This document shows positions 1 through 8,270 of a stretch of 64,000 nt of DNA, piece by piece. Every line of letters begins with the position of its first letter. Positions within the stretch are counted from its first letter, which is position 1. Both the position numbers and the translations under genes were made by a program. Below the pieces are notes generated by a model. The model worked only from the letters and a program-made list of their open reading frames with translations, searched no databases and was not told the DNA's origin. Source of the stretch: Anderseniella sp963700735 (GTDB lineage: Bacteria > Pseudomonadota > Alphaproteobacteria > Rhizobiales > Aestuariivirgaceae); assembly GCA_963700735.1 (NCBI GenBank), contig CAVOYR010000007.1:62001-126000 (forward strand). The letters run 5' to 3'.

Positions 1-2286
1 CTGCGGCTGTCCGGCACTGCGCTCAGCCAGCCGGTAGGCCTGGTCGCGCCCGGCCTGATAGGGCTTTGGCCAGTCCGTTTGCGGGTCGCCCAGGGCGCTG
101 GCTGCATGCAGTGTCCAATATGGGTCAGCCAGGTGCGGCCTGCCGATGCAGACGAGATCGGCCCGGCCCGCCATCAGGATCGAGTTCACGTGATCGGCCT
201 CGTAGATGTTGCCAACGGCCATGGTGGCGATCCCGGCCTCGTTGCGGATCCGGTCCGAGAACGGCGTCTGGAACATGCGGCCATAAACCGGTTCTGCCCG
301 GGTCGAGGTCTGCCCGGCAGACACGTTGATGATGTCGGCCCCGGCGGCCTTGAAGGCGCGCGCGATCTCCACCGCTTCCTCGGGCGTCACACCCTCATCG
401 CCCACCCAGTCATTGGCGGAAATGCGCACCGAGAACGGCTTGTCCTCGGGCCAGGCGGCGCGCATAGCGACGAACACTTCCAGCGGATAGCGCAAGCGGT
501 TTTCCAGCGATCCGCCATATTCGTCGGTTCGCCGGTTGGTGAGCGGTGTAATGAACGACGACAGCAGGTAGCCGTGCGCGCAATGTAGCTCGATCATGTC
601 AAACCCGGCCCGGTCTGCCATGTGCGTTGCCGCCACGAACGCGTCGCGCACACGGTCCATGTCGGCCCGGGCCATCGGCTTCGGGAGCTGGTTGGCGGGA
701 GACCACGCAACAGCCGATGCGGCCAGCAGCGGCCAGTTGCCATCGGCCAGCGGGGCATCCATGCCTTCCCAGCCGATGCGGGTTGAACCCTTCGGCCCGG
801 AATGACCGATCTGGCAGCAGATCTTCGCATCGGTCTCGGCGTGCACAAACCCGGTGATGCGCTTCCATGCTGCTTCATGTTCAGGCGCGTACAGGCCGGT
901 GCACCCGGGCGTGATGCGGCCATGCGCGCTGACGCAGGTCATCTCGGTGCACACCAGCCCGGCACCCCCCTTGGCCCGCTCGGCGTAGTGCACGAGGTGC
1001 CAGTCGGCCGGGCAGCCATCGACCGCCTTGTACTGCGCCATCGGTGATACGACGATGCGGTTGTGCAGCTGCATGCCGCGCAGGCGATAAGGCGCAAACA
1101 TCGGTGCGCGCACCGGCGCATCCGGGCTGACGCCGGCTTGCGTCTGGAACCACCGCTCGGCCTGTTCCATCCACTGCGGATCGCGCAACCGCAGGTTTTC
1201 ATGGCTGATGCGCTGCGAGCGGGTGAGCAGCGAATAGTTGAACTGCACCGGGTCGAGGTTGAAGTACCGCTCGACCTCCTCGAACCACTCCAGCGAGTTG
1301 CGCGCCGCTGACTGGAGTTTCAGCACTTCCAGCCGCCGGGCATCCTCATACCTGGCAAAGGCAGACGCCATGTCGGGCTCGGTGTGAAGGTACTCTGCCA
1401 GCGCAATGGCGCTTTCCATGGCAAGCTTGGTGCCCGACCCGATGGAGAAGTGCGCACTGGCCGCAGCATCACCGATCAGCACGAGGTTCCGGTGGCTCCA
1501 GCGTTCGCACAGCACGCGCGGAAACCTGATCCAGGCCGACCCGCGCAGGTGCCTTGCATTTCTCATCAACGGGTGACCGTCCAGGTACTTGGCAAAGACG
1601 CGTTCACAGGTTGCGATTGTTTCGTCCTGCGTCATATGCTCGAAGCCGAACCGCTGGAAAGTCTCTTCCGAACACTCGATCAGGAACGTCGCCGTATCAT
1701 CATTGAACTGGTAGGCGTGAACCCACATCCAGCCGTTGTCGGTCTTCTCGAAGATGAAGGTGAAGGCGTCATCGAACTTCTGGTGCGTTCCCAGCCAGAT
1801 GAAACGGCACTTGCGCATGTCGATGTCGGGCTTGAACACATCGGCAAACCGGGTGCGCGCCCTTGAGTTGATGCCGTCCGGCGCCACCACCAGGTCATGG
1901 CTGGACATCAGCGCGTCGATGTCGTCGCGCTCGGCTTCGAACTGCAGCTTGACACCAAGCTCCAGCGCACGTGCCTGCAGGATCTGCAGCAGCTTCATCC
2001 GGCCAATGCCGCAGAAGCCGTGGCCGGTGGACACTTGCCGGGTGCCATTGAAACTCACGGCAATATCGTCCCAGTAAGCGAAGTTCTTGCGGATTTCCGC
2101 CGCGCTTGCAGGGTCGTTCGCCGCCAGGTTGTCCAACGTCTCGTCGGACAGCACGACGCCCCAGCCGAACGTGTCATCAGGCCTGTTGCGCTCGAACACG
2201 GTGATGTCGTGCGCGGCATCGCGCAGCTTCATCGAGATCGCGAAGCAAAGACCGGCCGGGCCGCCACCGAGACTGGCAATCTTCAT
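1..2286 (-). CDS. Bifunctional salicylyl-CoA 5-hydroxylase-type FAD monooxygenase / flavin oxidoreductase, partial
   Basis: This is a two-domain flavoprotein whose C-terminus runs off the left edge; 762 codons are present and there is no stop. Residues 1 to about 370 form an aromatic-ring FAD monooxygenase: an N-terminal GGGPAGL dinucleotide fold and a later GDAAASAHFSIGSG motif. From about residue 395 an Old-Yellow-Enzyme-type (NADH:flavin oxidoreductase) TIM barrel follows, with SPMAQY, TDEYGGSLENR and CIGRPHL. Known proteins with this architecture hydroxylate or dearomatise aromatic CoA thioesters (salicylyl-CoA 5-hydroxylase, 2-aminobenzoyl-CoA monooxygenase/reductase). The exact substrate is inferred. 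ATG at 2286 follows a GGAGGT-like ribosome site. The frame was checked in several places and is unbroken. Confidence 0.85.
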   Translation of the reverse strand, partial: MKIASLGGGPAGLCFAISMKLRDAAHDITVFERNRPDDTFGWGVVLSDETLDNLAANDPASAAEIRKNFAYWDDIAVSFNGTRQVSTGHGFCGIGRMKLLQILQARALELGVKLQFEAERDDIDALMSSHDLVVAPDGINSRARTRFADVFKPDIDMRKCRFIWLGTHQKFDDAFTFIFEKTDNGWMWVHAYQFNDDTATFLIECSEETFQRFGFEHMTQDETIATCERVFAKYLDGHPLMRNARHLRGSAWIRFPRVLCERWSHRNLVLIGDAAASAHFSIGSGTKLAMESAIALAEYLHTEPDMASAFARYEDARRLEVLKLQSAARNSLEWFEEVERYFNLDPVQFNYSLLTRSQRISHENLRLRDPQWMEQAERWFQTQAGVSPDAPVRAPMFAPYRLRGMQLHNRIVVSPMAQYKAVDGCPADWHLVHYAERAKGGAGLVCTEMTCVSAHGRITPGCTGLYAPEHEAAWKRITGFVHAETDAKICCQIGHSGPKGSTRIGWEGMDAPLADGNWPLLAASAVAWSPANQLPKPMARADMDRVRDAFVAATHMADRAGFDMIELHCAHGYLLSSFITPLTNRRTDEYGGSLENRLRYPLEVFVAMRAAWPEDKPFSVRISANDWVGDEGVTPEEAVEIARAFKAAGADIINVSAGQTSTRAEPVYGRMFQTPFSDRIRNEAGIATMAVGNIYEADHVNSILMAGRADLVCIGRPHLADPYWTLHAASALGDPQTDWPKPYQAGRDQAYRLAERSAGQPQ

Positions 2287-2350
2287 CTTACCTCCACCGC
2301 GCGCGGGCTGCCGGCCAGGGATGACCGGCCAGATATTTCAAGTATAAACA

Positions 2351-2364
2351 TTTCAATAATGAAA
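2351..2364. promoter_or_regulatory. Possible operator: imperfect palindrome TTTCAATAATGAAA
   Basis: TTTCA and TGAAA arms flank an almost symmetric centre. The site lies 65 bp upstream of the aromatic-CoA flavoprotein start, in an AT-rich patch of otherwise GC-rich DNA. The position suits a repressor site of the MarR or TetR kind, but no cognate regulator gene is in view. Confidence 0.3.
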
Positions 2365-2551
2365 CTTCAAGGCCTGGCATCAGCACCCCGTTTCCTGACG
2401 GACGCGGAAGAATTTATGGGAACCAACCCTCGGCTCTCGAAGTTGAACCTTTGACGCTGGCCCCCGTTACCGGTGCACGCGCGGCAACGCCTGCGCCATT
2501 TTCCATTGCGTGCCACGCACCGGCACAGAACAGAAGTGGTGAACGAGCTCT

Positions 2552-4328
2552 ATGTGTGGAATTGCCGGAGAGGTTCGAACTGACGGCGGCCTGGCAGACA
2601 TTGCAGCCGTAACACGCATGACCGGGGCCATGGCTCCGCGCGGGCCGGACGGAAGCGGCATCGTTGCGCGCGGTCCCGTTGCCTTCGGTCACCGCCGGTT
2701 GAAGATCATCGACCTGTCGGAGAACGCCGCACAACCCATGACCGACCCGGCGCTGGGCCTCACCATCGCCTTCAACGGCTGCATCTACAACTATCCCGAA
2801 CTGCGCCGTGAACTTGAACAGGCCGGTTACGACTTCTTCTCGCATAGCGACACCGAAGTGATCCTGAAGGCCTGGCACAAGTGGGGCGAGGGTTGCGTCG
2901 ACAGGTTTCACGGCATGTTCGCCTTCGTGATCACAGAGCGCGACAGTGGCCGCACCGCCTTCGTGCGCGACCGTTTCGGCATCAAGCCTCTCTACATTGC
3001 CGACGACGGCAACCGCATCCGCTTTGCCTCGACGCTGCCGGCCTTGCTGAAGGCTGGCGGCATCGACACCGGCATAGATGTGCAGGCCCTCCACAACTAC
3101 ATGAGCTTCCACGCCGTGGTGCCGGCACCGCGCACCATCCTGAATGGCGTGCGCAAGCTGCCTGCGGCAACCATCCGTATCGTCGAGGCGGATGGCACCA
3201 GCCGTGACCATGTTTACTGGCAGCCGCCCTACGAACGCCGAACTGAAGATGTGGACCTGACCCGCGAGGACTGGCGCGACCGGGTGCTGGAGGCGCTGCG
3301 CACCGCCGTTGCCCGGCGCATGGTGGCCGACGTGCCGGTGGGTGTGCTGCTGTCGGGTGGCGTTGATTCCAGCCTGATTACCGGGTTGCTGGCCGAGGGT
3401 GGCCAGTCCGGCCTAATGACCTTTTCCATCGGGTTCGAGCAAGCCAATGGCGAGATCGGCGATGAGTTCGTCTATTCCGACCTGATCGCAGAACGCTTTG
3501 CCACCGACCACCACAAGATCTTCGTGCCCGGCAGTGACCTGATGCATCACCTGCCCGATGCCATTGCCGCCATGTCTGAACCGATGGTCTCCTACGACAA
3601 CATCGGCTTTTACCTGTTGTCGCGCGAGGTCTCGAAACACGTGAAGGTCGTGCAGTCCGGACAGGGCGCCGACGAGGTGTTCGCCGGCTACCACTGGTAT
3701 CCGCCGTTGGCCAGTTCCAACGACGTGGTGGCTGACTACGCGCAGGTCTTCTTTGACAGGTCTCACACGACGCTGGCAAGGCAGCTGGCCCCCGGCTGGC
3801 TGGCCGATACCGATGCCAGCCTTGAATTGGTGCGCGAGCCACCTGGGGATGCCCGGCGCCGCCACGCCGGTCGACCGGGCACTCAGGCTCGATTCGCACA
3901 TCATGCTGGTAGACGATCCGGTCAAGCGGGTCGACAACATGACCATGGCCTGGGGCCTTGAGGCACGCGTACCGTTCCTCGACCATGAACTGGTGGAACT
4001 TGCCGCCTCCATTCCGCCCGGGTTCAAGCTCAATGATGGAGGAAAGGGCGTGCTGAAGGATGCCGCCCGGCTGGTGGTGCCGCCCGAGGTCATTGACCGC
4101 AAGAAGGGATATTTCCCGGTACCGCAGCTGAAGTACATCGACGGCGAGTTCCTCGACATGGTGCGCGATGCGCTGGGCTCCCAGAAGGCCCGTGAGCGGG
4201 GCCTGTTCCGGCAGGATTATCTCGATGACTTGTTCGAAAGGCCGGCAGAACACATCACGCCGTTGCGCGGTTCGGAACTGTGGCAGGCAGCCCTGCTGGA
4301 AATGTGGCTGCAGACCCACGCCATCTGA
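2552..4328 (+). CDS. asnO: N-acetylglutaminylglutamine amidotransferase (asparagine-synthase family), frameshifted
   Basis: This glutamine-dependent amidotransferase is expected to amidate N-acetylglutaminylglutamine to the osmolyte NAGGN. It starts MCGIAGE, so Cys2 is the glutaminase nucleophile. The synthetase domain has the PP-loop SGGVDSS at residues 268-274 and a late VKRVDNMTMAWGLEARVPFL block typical of the family. The reading frame breaks near 3839: the sequence reads gag-c-cac-ctg, and removing one c restores VREHLGMPGAATPVDRAL. With that repair the protein is 591 aa, close to the family length. The next gene is the ngg remnant, as in the usual asnO-ngg pair. The insertion could be a real mutation or an assembly error. 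Confidence 0.88.
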
Positions 4329-4360
4329 CCGCCAGTACAAGAAAGCCAGAGGGAAAACCC

Positions 4361-5326
4361 ATGGCAGACAACAAGGACCGTCCGGCAACCAGGAACCGGG
4401 ACTATTCGTACCGGCTCAAGCGGATGCGCGAGCAAGGCTTGAAGCCGCCGATCGGCGTCAGCGGCACATCGGGCGAACAGCCCCGGGACAACTGCGCTCT
4501 GGACTGCGGCTGGGGCAGGCTGGTGTTCGGCCAGACCTATGCTGACGCAAAGGCGATTGCCGAGGCACTGCGCGCCGAACTGCCCGACCAGCGTGACATT
4601 GCGGTCTATGTCCGCAACCCGCACGTGCTGCTGGCGGCTGCCCCGCTCGACCTGTTCCTCGACCCCTCGCACACCTACCGGCTCGACCTCGGCGCCTACC
4701 GCCCGTCGAAACAGCAGCCCAGCGGCTTCTTCGTCCGCCGCCTCACCTCGCGAACCGATGCCGAGGAGATCAACCGCATCTACGCAGCGCGCGGCATGGT
4801 CGAGGTATCGCCGGACTTCTTCTGGACCAAGCGCGATGCCCGGGCCATCACCTACTTCGTGGCCGAGGACGAACAGACCGGCGAGATCGTCGGCACCGTC
4901 ACCGGCATAGACCACGGCCGTGCCTTCAATGATCCGGAGCACGGGTCATCACTGTGGTGCCTTGCGGTCGATCCGCAGGCACGCCAGCCCGGACTGGGCG
5001 AGGCCCTGGCCCGCCGCCTTGCCGAACTGTTCGCTGCGCGCGGCTGCTCGTTCATGGACCTGTCCGTGCTGCACGACAACGAACAGGCCATTGCGCTCTA
5101 TGAGAAGCTGGGCTTCCGCCGCGTTCCCTATTTCAGCGTCAAGCGCAAGAACCCCATCAACGAGCAACTGTTCACCGGCAGCGAGACCGACGACAACGTC
5201 AACCCCTATGCCCGCATCATCATCCGCGAGGCCCGCCGGCGCGGCATCCAGGCCGACATCACCGATGCGGACGGGGGTTACTTCCGCCTGTCCCATTACA
5301 CCGGCGCAGTGCAGGCACCACGCTGA
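4361..5326 (+). pseudogene. ngg: N-acetylglutaminylglutamine synthetase, truncated: GNAT half only
   Basis: Intact family members join an N-terminal GNAT acetyltransferase to a C-terminal ATP-grasp ligase of roughly 550-600 aa in total. Here the ORF is 321 aa. The family-like N-terminus and GNAT domain are clear (acetyl-CoA loop ARQPGLGEAL at about 207-216). The conserved stretch DADGGYFRLS (302-311) is the last recognisable part, and only about ten unrelated residues follow before the stop. No ATP-grasp sequence is found downstream; the DNA passes directly into a Crp/Fnr fragment. The start at 4361 follows an AGAGGG site, 32 bp after asnO. Dipeptide ligation should be lost. The remnant might still fold as an acetyltransferase, but I treat it as a deletion product. 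Confidence 0.75.
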
Positions 5327-5676
5327 AGCTGGAGGGTGATGAGGCATCGGGGATATTCGTCGTTCTGTCAGGCTGGCTAACGGTCACCAAGGCACTGCCC
5401 GGCGGAGACCGGCAGATTATGGACTTTGTCCTGTCTGGCGAAACAATCGATCCAGGATCGGCAGATCCGTCGACCAGCGCCGTGGAGATCGAGACATTGA
5501 CCGATGCGGGTCTGTCGTCGGTTCATGTCTGCCGTACACTGCGCCGGTTGAAGCGGCATGGCATCGTCGAGACGGAGGAGCAGATGGATGTGCTGATCCG
5601 TGACATGGAGGCCCTGGCAATTGCCGCCAAGGCTGATCCAGAAGAATTGCGCAAGCAGATCATCCCGTGGGGTTGA
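5313..5676 (+). pseudogene. Remnant of a Crp/Fnr-family transcription regulator
   Basis: The frame reads GTTLKLEGDEASGIFVVLSG, typical of a cyclic-nucleotide-binding-like sensor domain. It continues through RQIMDFVLSGE to IETLTDA and then jumps straight to the recognition-helix segment GLSSVHVCRTLRRLKRHGIVE. Both ends of a normal regulator are affected. The N-terminal sensor start is missing where the fragment abuts the truncated ngg. About 80 residues (rest of the sensor, dimerisation helix and start of the winged helix) are missing at about 5508. There is no convincing start codon or ribosome site. It ends PWG and stop at 5676. It is best read as a decayed gene with two deletions. Confidence 0.75.
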
Positions 5677-5765
5677 CCGCCGGCTCACCAGCCGAGGTCA
5701 CCATTGGGCACGATTGGGCTGGTTGCAGCGCAAGCTGCAGGGATATTCGTTGCCACTGGAATAAT

Positions 5766-5855
5766 TGGCGGAGAGAGGGGGATTCGAACCCCCGGAACGC
5801 TCGCGCGTTCAACGGTTTTCGAGACCGCCCCATTCAGCCACTCTGGCACCTCTCC
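5766..5855 (-). tRNA. tRNA-Ser (anticodon CGA)
   Basis: The complement strand reads from GGAGAGG to CCTCTCTCCGCCA, giving a 7-bp acceptor stem with one G-U pair at its base. The T arm is GGGGG-TTCGAAT-CCCCC. The anticodon loop reads CTCGAAA with CGA, and a long variable arm (AACGCGCGAGCGTT) marks a class II serine tRNA. The 3' CCA is encoded. The length is 90 nt including CCA. Confidence 0.93.
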
Positions 5856-5948
5856 GCGATGCATACGGACACCACCGGATCGCCGGCAGCCCGTGTGGGC
5901 AGGCGCTCTGATACATGAAGCCTGCGGCACCTTCAACCCCGCTTTTGC

Positions 5949-5975
5949 TTGACTTCACGCCCGCCCGGTTATAGG
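5949..5975 (+). promoter_or_regulatory. Possible rplU promoter
   Basis: TTGACT at 5949-5954 and TATAGG at 5970-5975 resemble -35 and -10 boxes with a 15-bp spacer, slightly short. It lies in the gap between the tRNA and rplU, in the right direction. Confidence 0.35.
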
Positions 5976-5987
5976 TAAGCGCCGAAC

Positions 5988-6016
5988 CCGCTCATGAGGC
6001 ATGTCTTCATGGGCGG
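5988..6016 (+). promoter_or_regulatory. Stem-loop in the rplU leader
   Basis: CCGCTCATGA pairs with TCATGGGCGG over ten positions (one G-U) around a 9-nt loop. It sits about 110 nt before the rplU start and would be within the transcript if the upstream promoter is right. A leader-control role is only a guess. Confidence 0.35.
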
Positions 6017-6128
6017 AAACAGCGCTGCCTAAGGTCTGCAACAACAACAAAAATCCAAGTCTGGCATGACGGTTTCGTCAAGGCTGGCACCGGAAGGCGC
6101 GGGACGAAGAAAGACAAGGAAGTACAAT

Positions 6129-6758
6129 ATGTTCGCAGTCATCAAGACCGGCGGCAAACAGTATCGTGTTGCTGCCGAAGACGTCATCGAAGTGGAGCGC
6201 ACAGGCGCTGCCGAAGGTGACATCATTGAATTCCCCGTGCTGATGCTCGGTGGCGAAGGAAATGTCGAGGTCGGTACACCGACCATCGAGGGTGCCACCG
6301 TTGCAGCCCAGGTCACGGAGCTGACCCGTGGCCCGAAGATCATCATCTTCAAGAAGAAGCGCCGCAAGCACTACCGCCGCAAGAACGGTCACCGCCAGGA
6401 CCTGATGACGGTGCAGATCACCGAAATCCTGACCGGCGGAGCCAAGCCTTCGAAGAAGGCCGCAGCGCCTGCACCCAAGAAGGACGAAGCGCCTGCAACG
6501 GCTGCCGAGGCACCGGCTGGCGTCAAGGACGACGTCGAGATCATCGGCGGTGTCGGTCCGGCCCTGAAGAAGAAGCTGGCCTCAGCCGGCATCACCACGC
6601 TGACCCAGGTCGCTGCCATGAGCGCAGACGAGATGGCAAAGCTGGACGAAGAGTTGAAGCTGGGTGGCCGCACCGAGCGTGAAGAGTGGATCGAGCAGGC
6701 CAAGGAACTCCTTGCCGGCAAGCCCGCCCGCGCCAAGGTCGACCAGGCCAAGCAGTAA
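6129..6758 (+). CDS. rplU: 50S ribosomal protein L21 with C-terminal helix-hairpin-helix extension
   Basis: L21 binds 23S rRNA in the large subunit. The start MFAVIKTGGKQYRV is diagnostic, and residues 1 to about 103 are the ribosomal core, including the basic KKKRRKHYRRKNGHRQ segment. After an Ala/Lys/Pro-rich linker, residues about 134-200 form a helix-hairpin-helix-like module (IIGGVGPALKKKLASAGI, then LGGRTEREEWIEQA). This extension gives 209 aa against about 103 aa in most bacteria, and is seen in a number of alphaproteobacteria. ATG 6129 is chosen over upstream in-frame starts because the family begins at MFAVIK and AGGA precedes it. rpmA follows after 30 bp. Confidence 0.95.
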   Translation: MFAVIKTGGKQYRVAAEDVIEVERTGAAEGDIIEFPVLMLGGEGNVEVGTPTIEGATVAAQVTELTRGPKIIIFKKKRRKHYRRKNGHRQDLMTVQITEILTGGAKPSKKAAAPAPKKDEAPATAAEAPAGVKDDVEIIGGVGPALKKKLASAGITTLTQVAAMSADEMAKLDEELKLGGRTEREEWIEQAKELLAGKPARAKVDQAKQ

Positions 6759-6788
6759 CAACGGACCCAAGGTTGAAGGAGCAAACCC

Positions 6789-7061
6789 ATGGCTCATAAA
6801 AAGGCAGGCGGTTCATCCCGCAACGGACGTGACAGTGAAGGCCGCCGCCTCGGCGTGAAGAAGTTCGGTGGCGAGCACGTCATTCCGGGCAACATCATCA
6901 TCCGTCAGCGCGGCACCAAGTGGCACCCCGGCACCAACGTCGGCATCGGCAAGGACCACACCATCTTCGCAGTCAGCGAAGGCCAGGTGGAATTCCGCGC
7001 CCGCGCCAACGGCCGTACCTACGTGTCGGTCGTTGCGCCAACGCCAGCGGCTGCTGAATAA
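6789..7061 (+). CDS. rpmA: 50S ribosomal protein L27
   Basis: The protein is 90 aa and starts MAHKKAGGSSRNGRDSEGRR, the conserved L27 N-terminus that reaches the peptidyl-transferase centre. KFGGE, RQRGTKWHPGTNVG and the following segment complete the family pattern. An AAGGAG ribosome site precedes the ATG. It is paired with rplU upstream, and a strong stem-loop follows before obgE. Confidence 0.97.
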   Translation: MAHKKAGGSSRNGRDSEGRRLGVKKFGGEHVIPGNIIIRQRGTKWHPGTNVGIGKDHTIFAVSEGQVEFRARANGRTYVSVVAPTPAAAE

Positions 7062-7120
7062 CCAGGCCGGCTGACAAGGTTCGCCGGCGCCATCGCCCCG
7101 GTGACAATACAGGTTTGCGG

Positions 7121-7151
7121 ACGGGGAGATGGCCAGCCATCTCCCCGTTTG
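7121..7151 (+). terminator. Stem-loop terminator after rpmA
   Basis: CGGGGAGATGG and CCATCTCCCCG form a perfect 11-bp stem with a 4-nt loop, followed by TTTG and a second TTT. It separates rplU-rpmA from obgE. The short T tract suggests partial read-through. Confidence 0.7.
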
Positions 7152-7190
7152 ACGTTTGAACGCCGCAAGCCAGGCCCCAGGAGACGACGC

Positions 7191-8270
7191 ATGAAATTTC
7201 TCGATCAGGCGAAAGTCTACGTGCGCTCCGGCAACGGTGGCGCAGGCTGCGTATCGTTCCGGCGCGAGAAGTTCATCGCGCATGGCGGACCTGACGGCGG
7301 TGATGGCGGACGTGGCGGACACGTCTTCATCGAGGCTGCCGAAGGCCTCAATACGCTCATCGACTATCGCTACCAGCAGCACTTCAAGGCTGGCATCGGT
7401 ACCCACGGCATGGGCCGCAACCGCACCGGCGCAACCGGCGAGGACGTGGTGCTGAAGGTGCCGGTCGGCACCCAGATACTGGAGGAGGACGGCGAGACGC
7501 TGATCGCCGATCTCACAGAGGTCGGGCAGCGTGTGCGGCTGCTGCGCGGTGGCAACGGCGGCTGGGGCAACACCCGGTTCAAGTCCTCCGTCAACCAGGC
7601 ACCCCGCCGCGCCAACCTCGGCGAGGACGGGGTGGAAATGTGGGTCTGGCTGCGCCTGAAACTGATCGCCGATGCAGGCCTCGTCGGCATGCCCAATGCC
7701 GGCAAGTCCACCCTGCTGTCGGTCGTGTCGGAAGCAAAGCCCAAGATCGCCGACTACCCGTTCACCACGCTGGTGCCCAACCTGGGCGTCGTCGCCGTGG
7801 ACACCGCCTCATTCGTGCTGGCCGACATTCCCGGCCTGATCGAAGGTGCGCACGAAGGCGTCGGCCTTGGCGACCGCTTCCTTGGCCACGTGGAACGGTG
7901 TGCCTGCCTGCTGCACCTTGTTGATGCCTCGCAGGACGACCCCGTCGACGCATGGCGTGTGGTGCGCGCCGAAATCGAGGCCTATGCCGAGGAACTCGCC
8001 GACAAGCCGGAACTGGTCGCCTTCACCAAGGCAGATATCGTCGATGCCGCCGACCTGAAGAAGAAGCGCAAGGCCTTCGAGAAGGCGACCGGTCAGGTAC
8101 CGCTGGTGATGTCCGCCGCGACCGGCCAGGGCGTTCGCGCTGCCATGGCAAAACTGCTCGAAGTCATTCGTGAACAGCGCAACCAGCAAGGCAACAGCGG
8201 CAACACTGCACCGGCGGCTGACAATGACGCGGACGAGGCAGCGGTGGAGGAAGAACCGTGGCGTCCCTGA
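7191..8270 (+). CDS. obgE: Obg-family GTPase (CgtA)
   Basis: This GTPase of 50S assembly and stress control is 359 aa. MKFLDQAKVYVRSGNGGAGC opens the glycine-rich Obg fold (GGPDGGDGGRGG, GRNRTGATGED). The G domain follows, with GMPNAGKST at 166-174, the DIPGLIEGAHEGVGLG switch region and FTKADIVD as the guanine-specificity motif. The C-terminal tail is short. The start at 7191 has AGGAG eight bases upstream; in-frame starts further upstream would lie in the terminator. The gene overlaps proB by 13 bp, implying co-translation. Confidence 0.96.
   Translation: MKFLDQAKVYVRSGNGGAGCVSFRREKFIAHGGPDGGDGGRGGHVFIEAAEGLNTLIDYRYQQHFKAGIGTHGMGRNRTGATGEDVVLKVPVGTQILEEDGETLIADLTEVGQRVRLLRGGNGGWGNTRFKSSVNQAPRRANLGEDGVEMWVWLRLKLIADAGLVGMPNAGKSTLLSVVSEAKPKIADYPFTTLVPNLGVVAVDTASFVLADIPGLIEGAHEGVGLGDRFLGHVERCACLLHLVDASQDDPVDAWRVVRAEIEAYAEELADKPELVAFTKADIVDAADLKKKRKAFEKATGQVPLVMSAATGQGVRAAMAKLLEVIREQRNQQGNSGNTAPAADNDADEAAVEEEPWRP

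Noticed and set aside
5350..5760. GGGATATTCGT repeated exactly 400 bp apart (5350 and 5750)
   Set aside because: One copy is inside the Crp remnant coding sequence, and there is no larger duplication or element ends. Chance is likely, though it could be looked at as a recombination trace.
5677..5855. tRNA-Ser as an integration site
   Set aside because: No integrase, no duplicated tRNA 3' end and no mobile genes are nearby.
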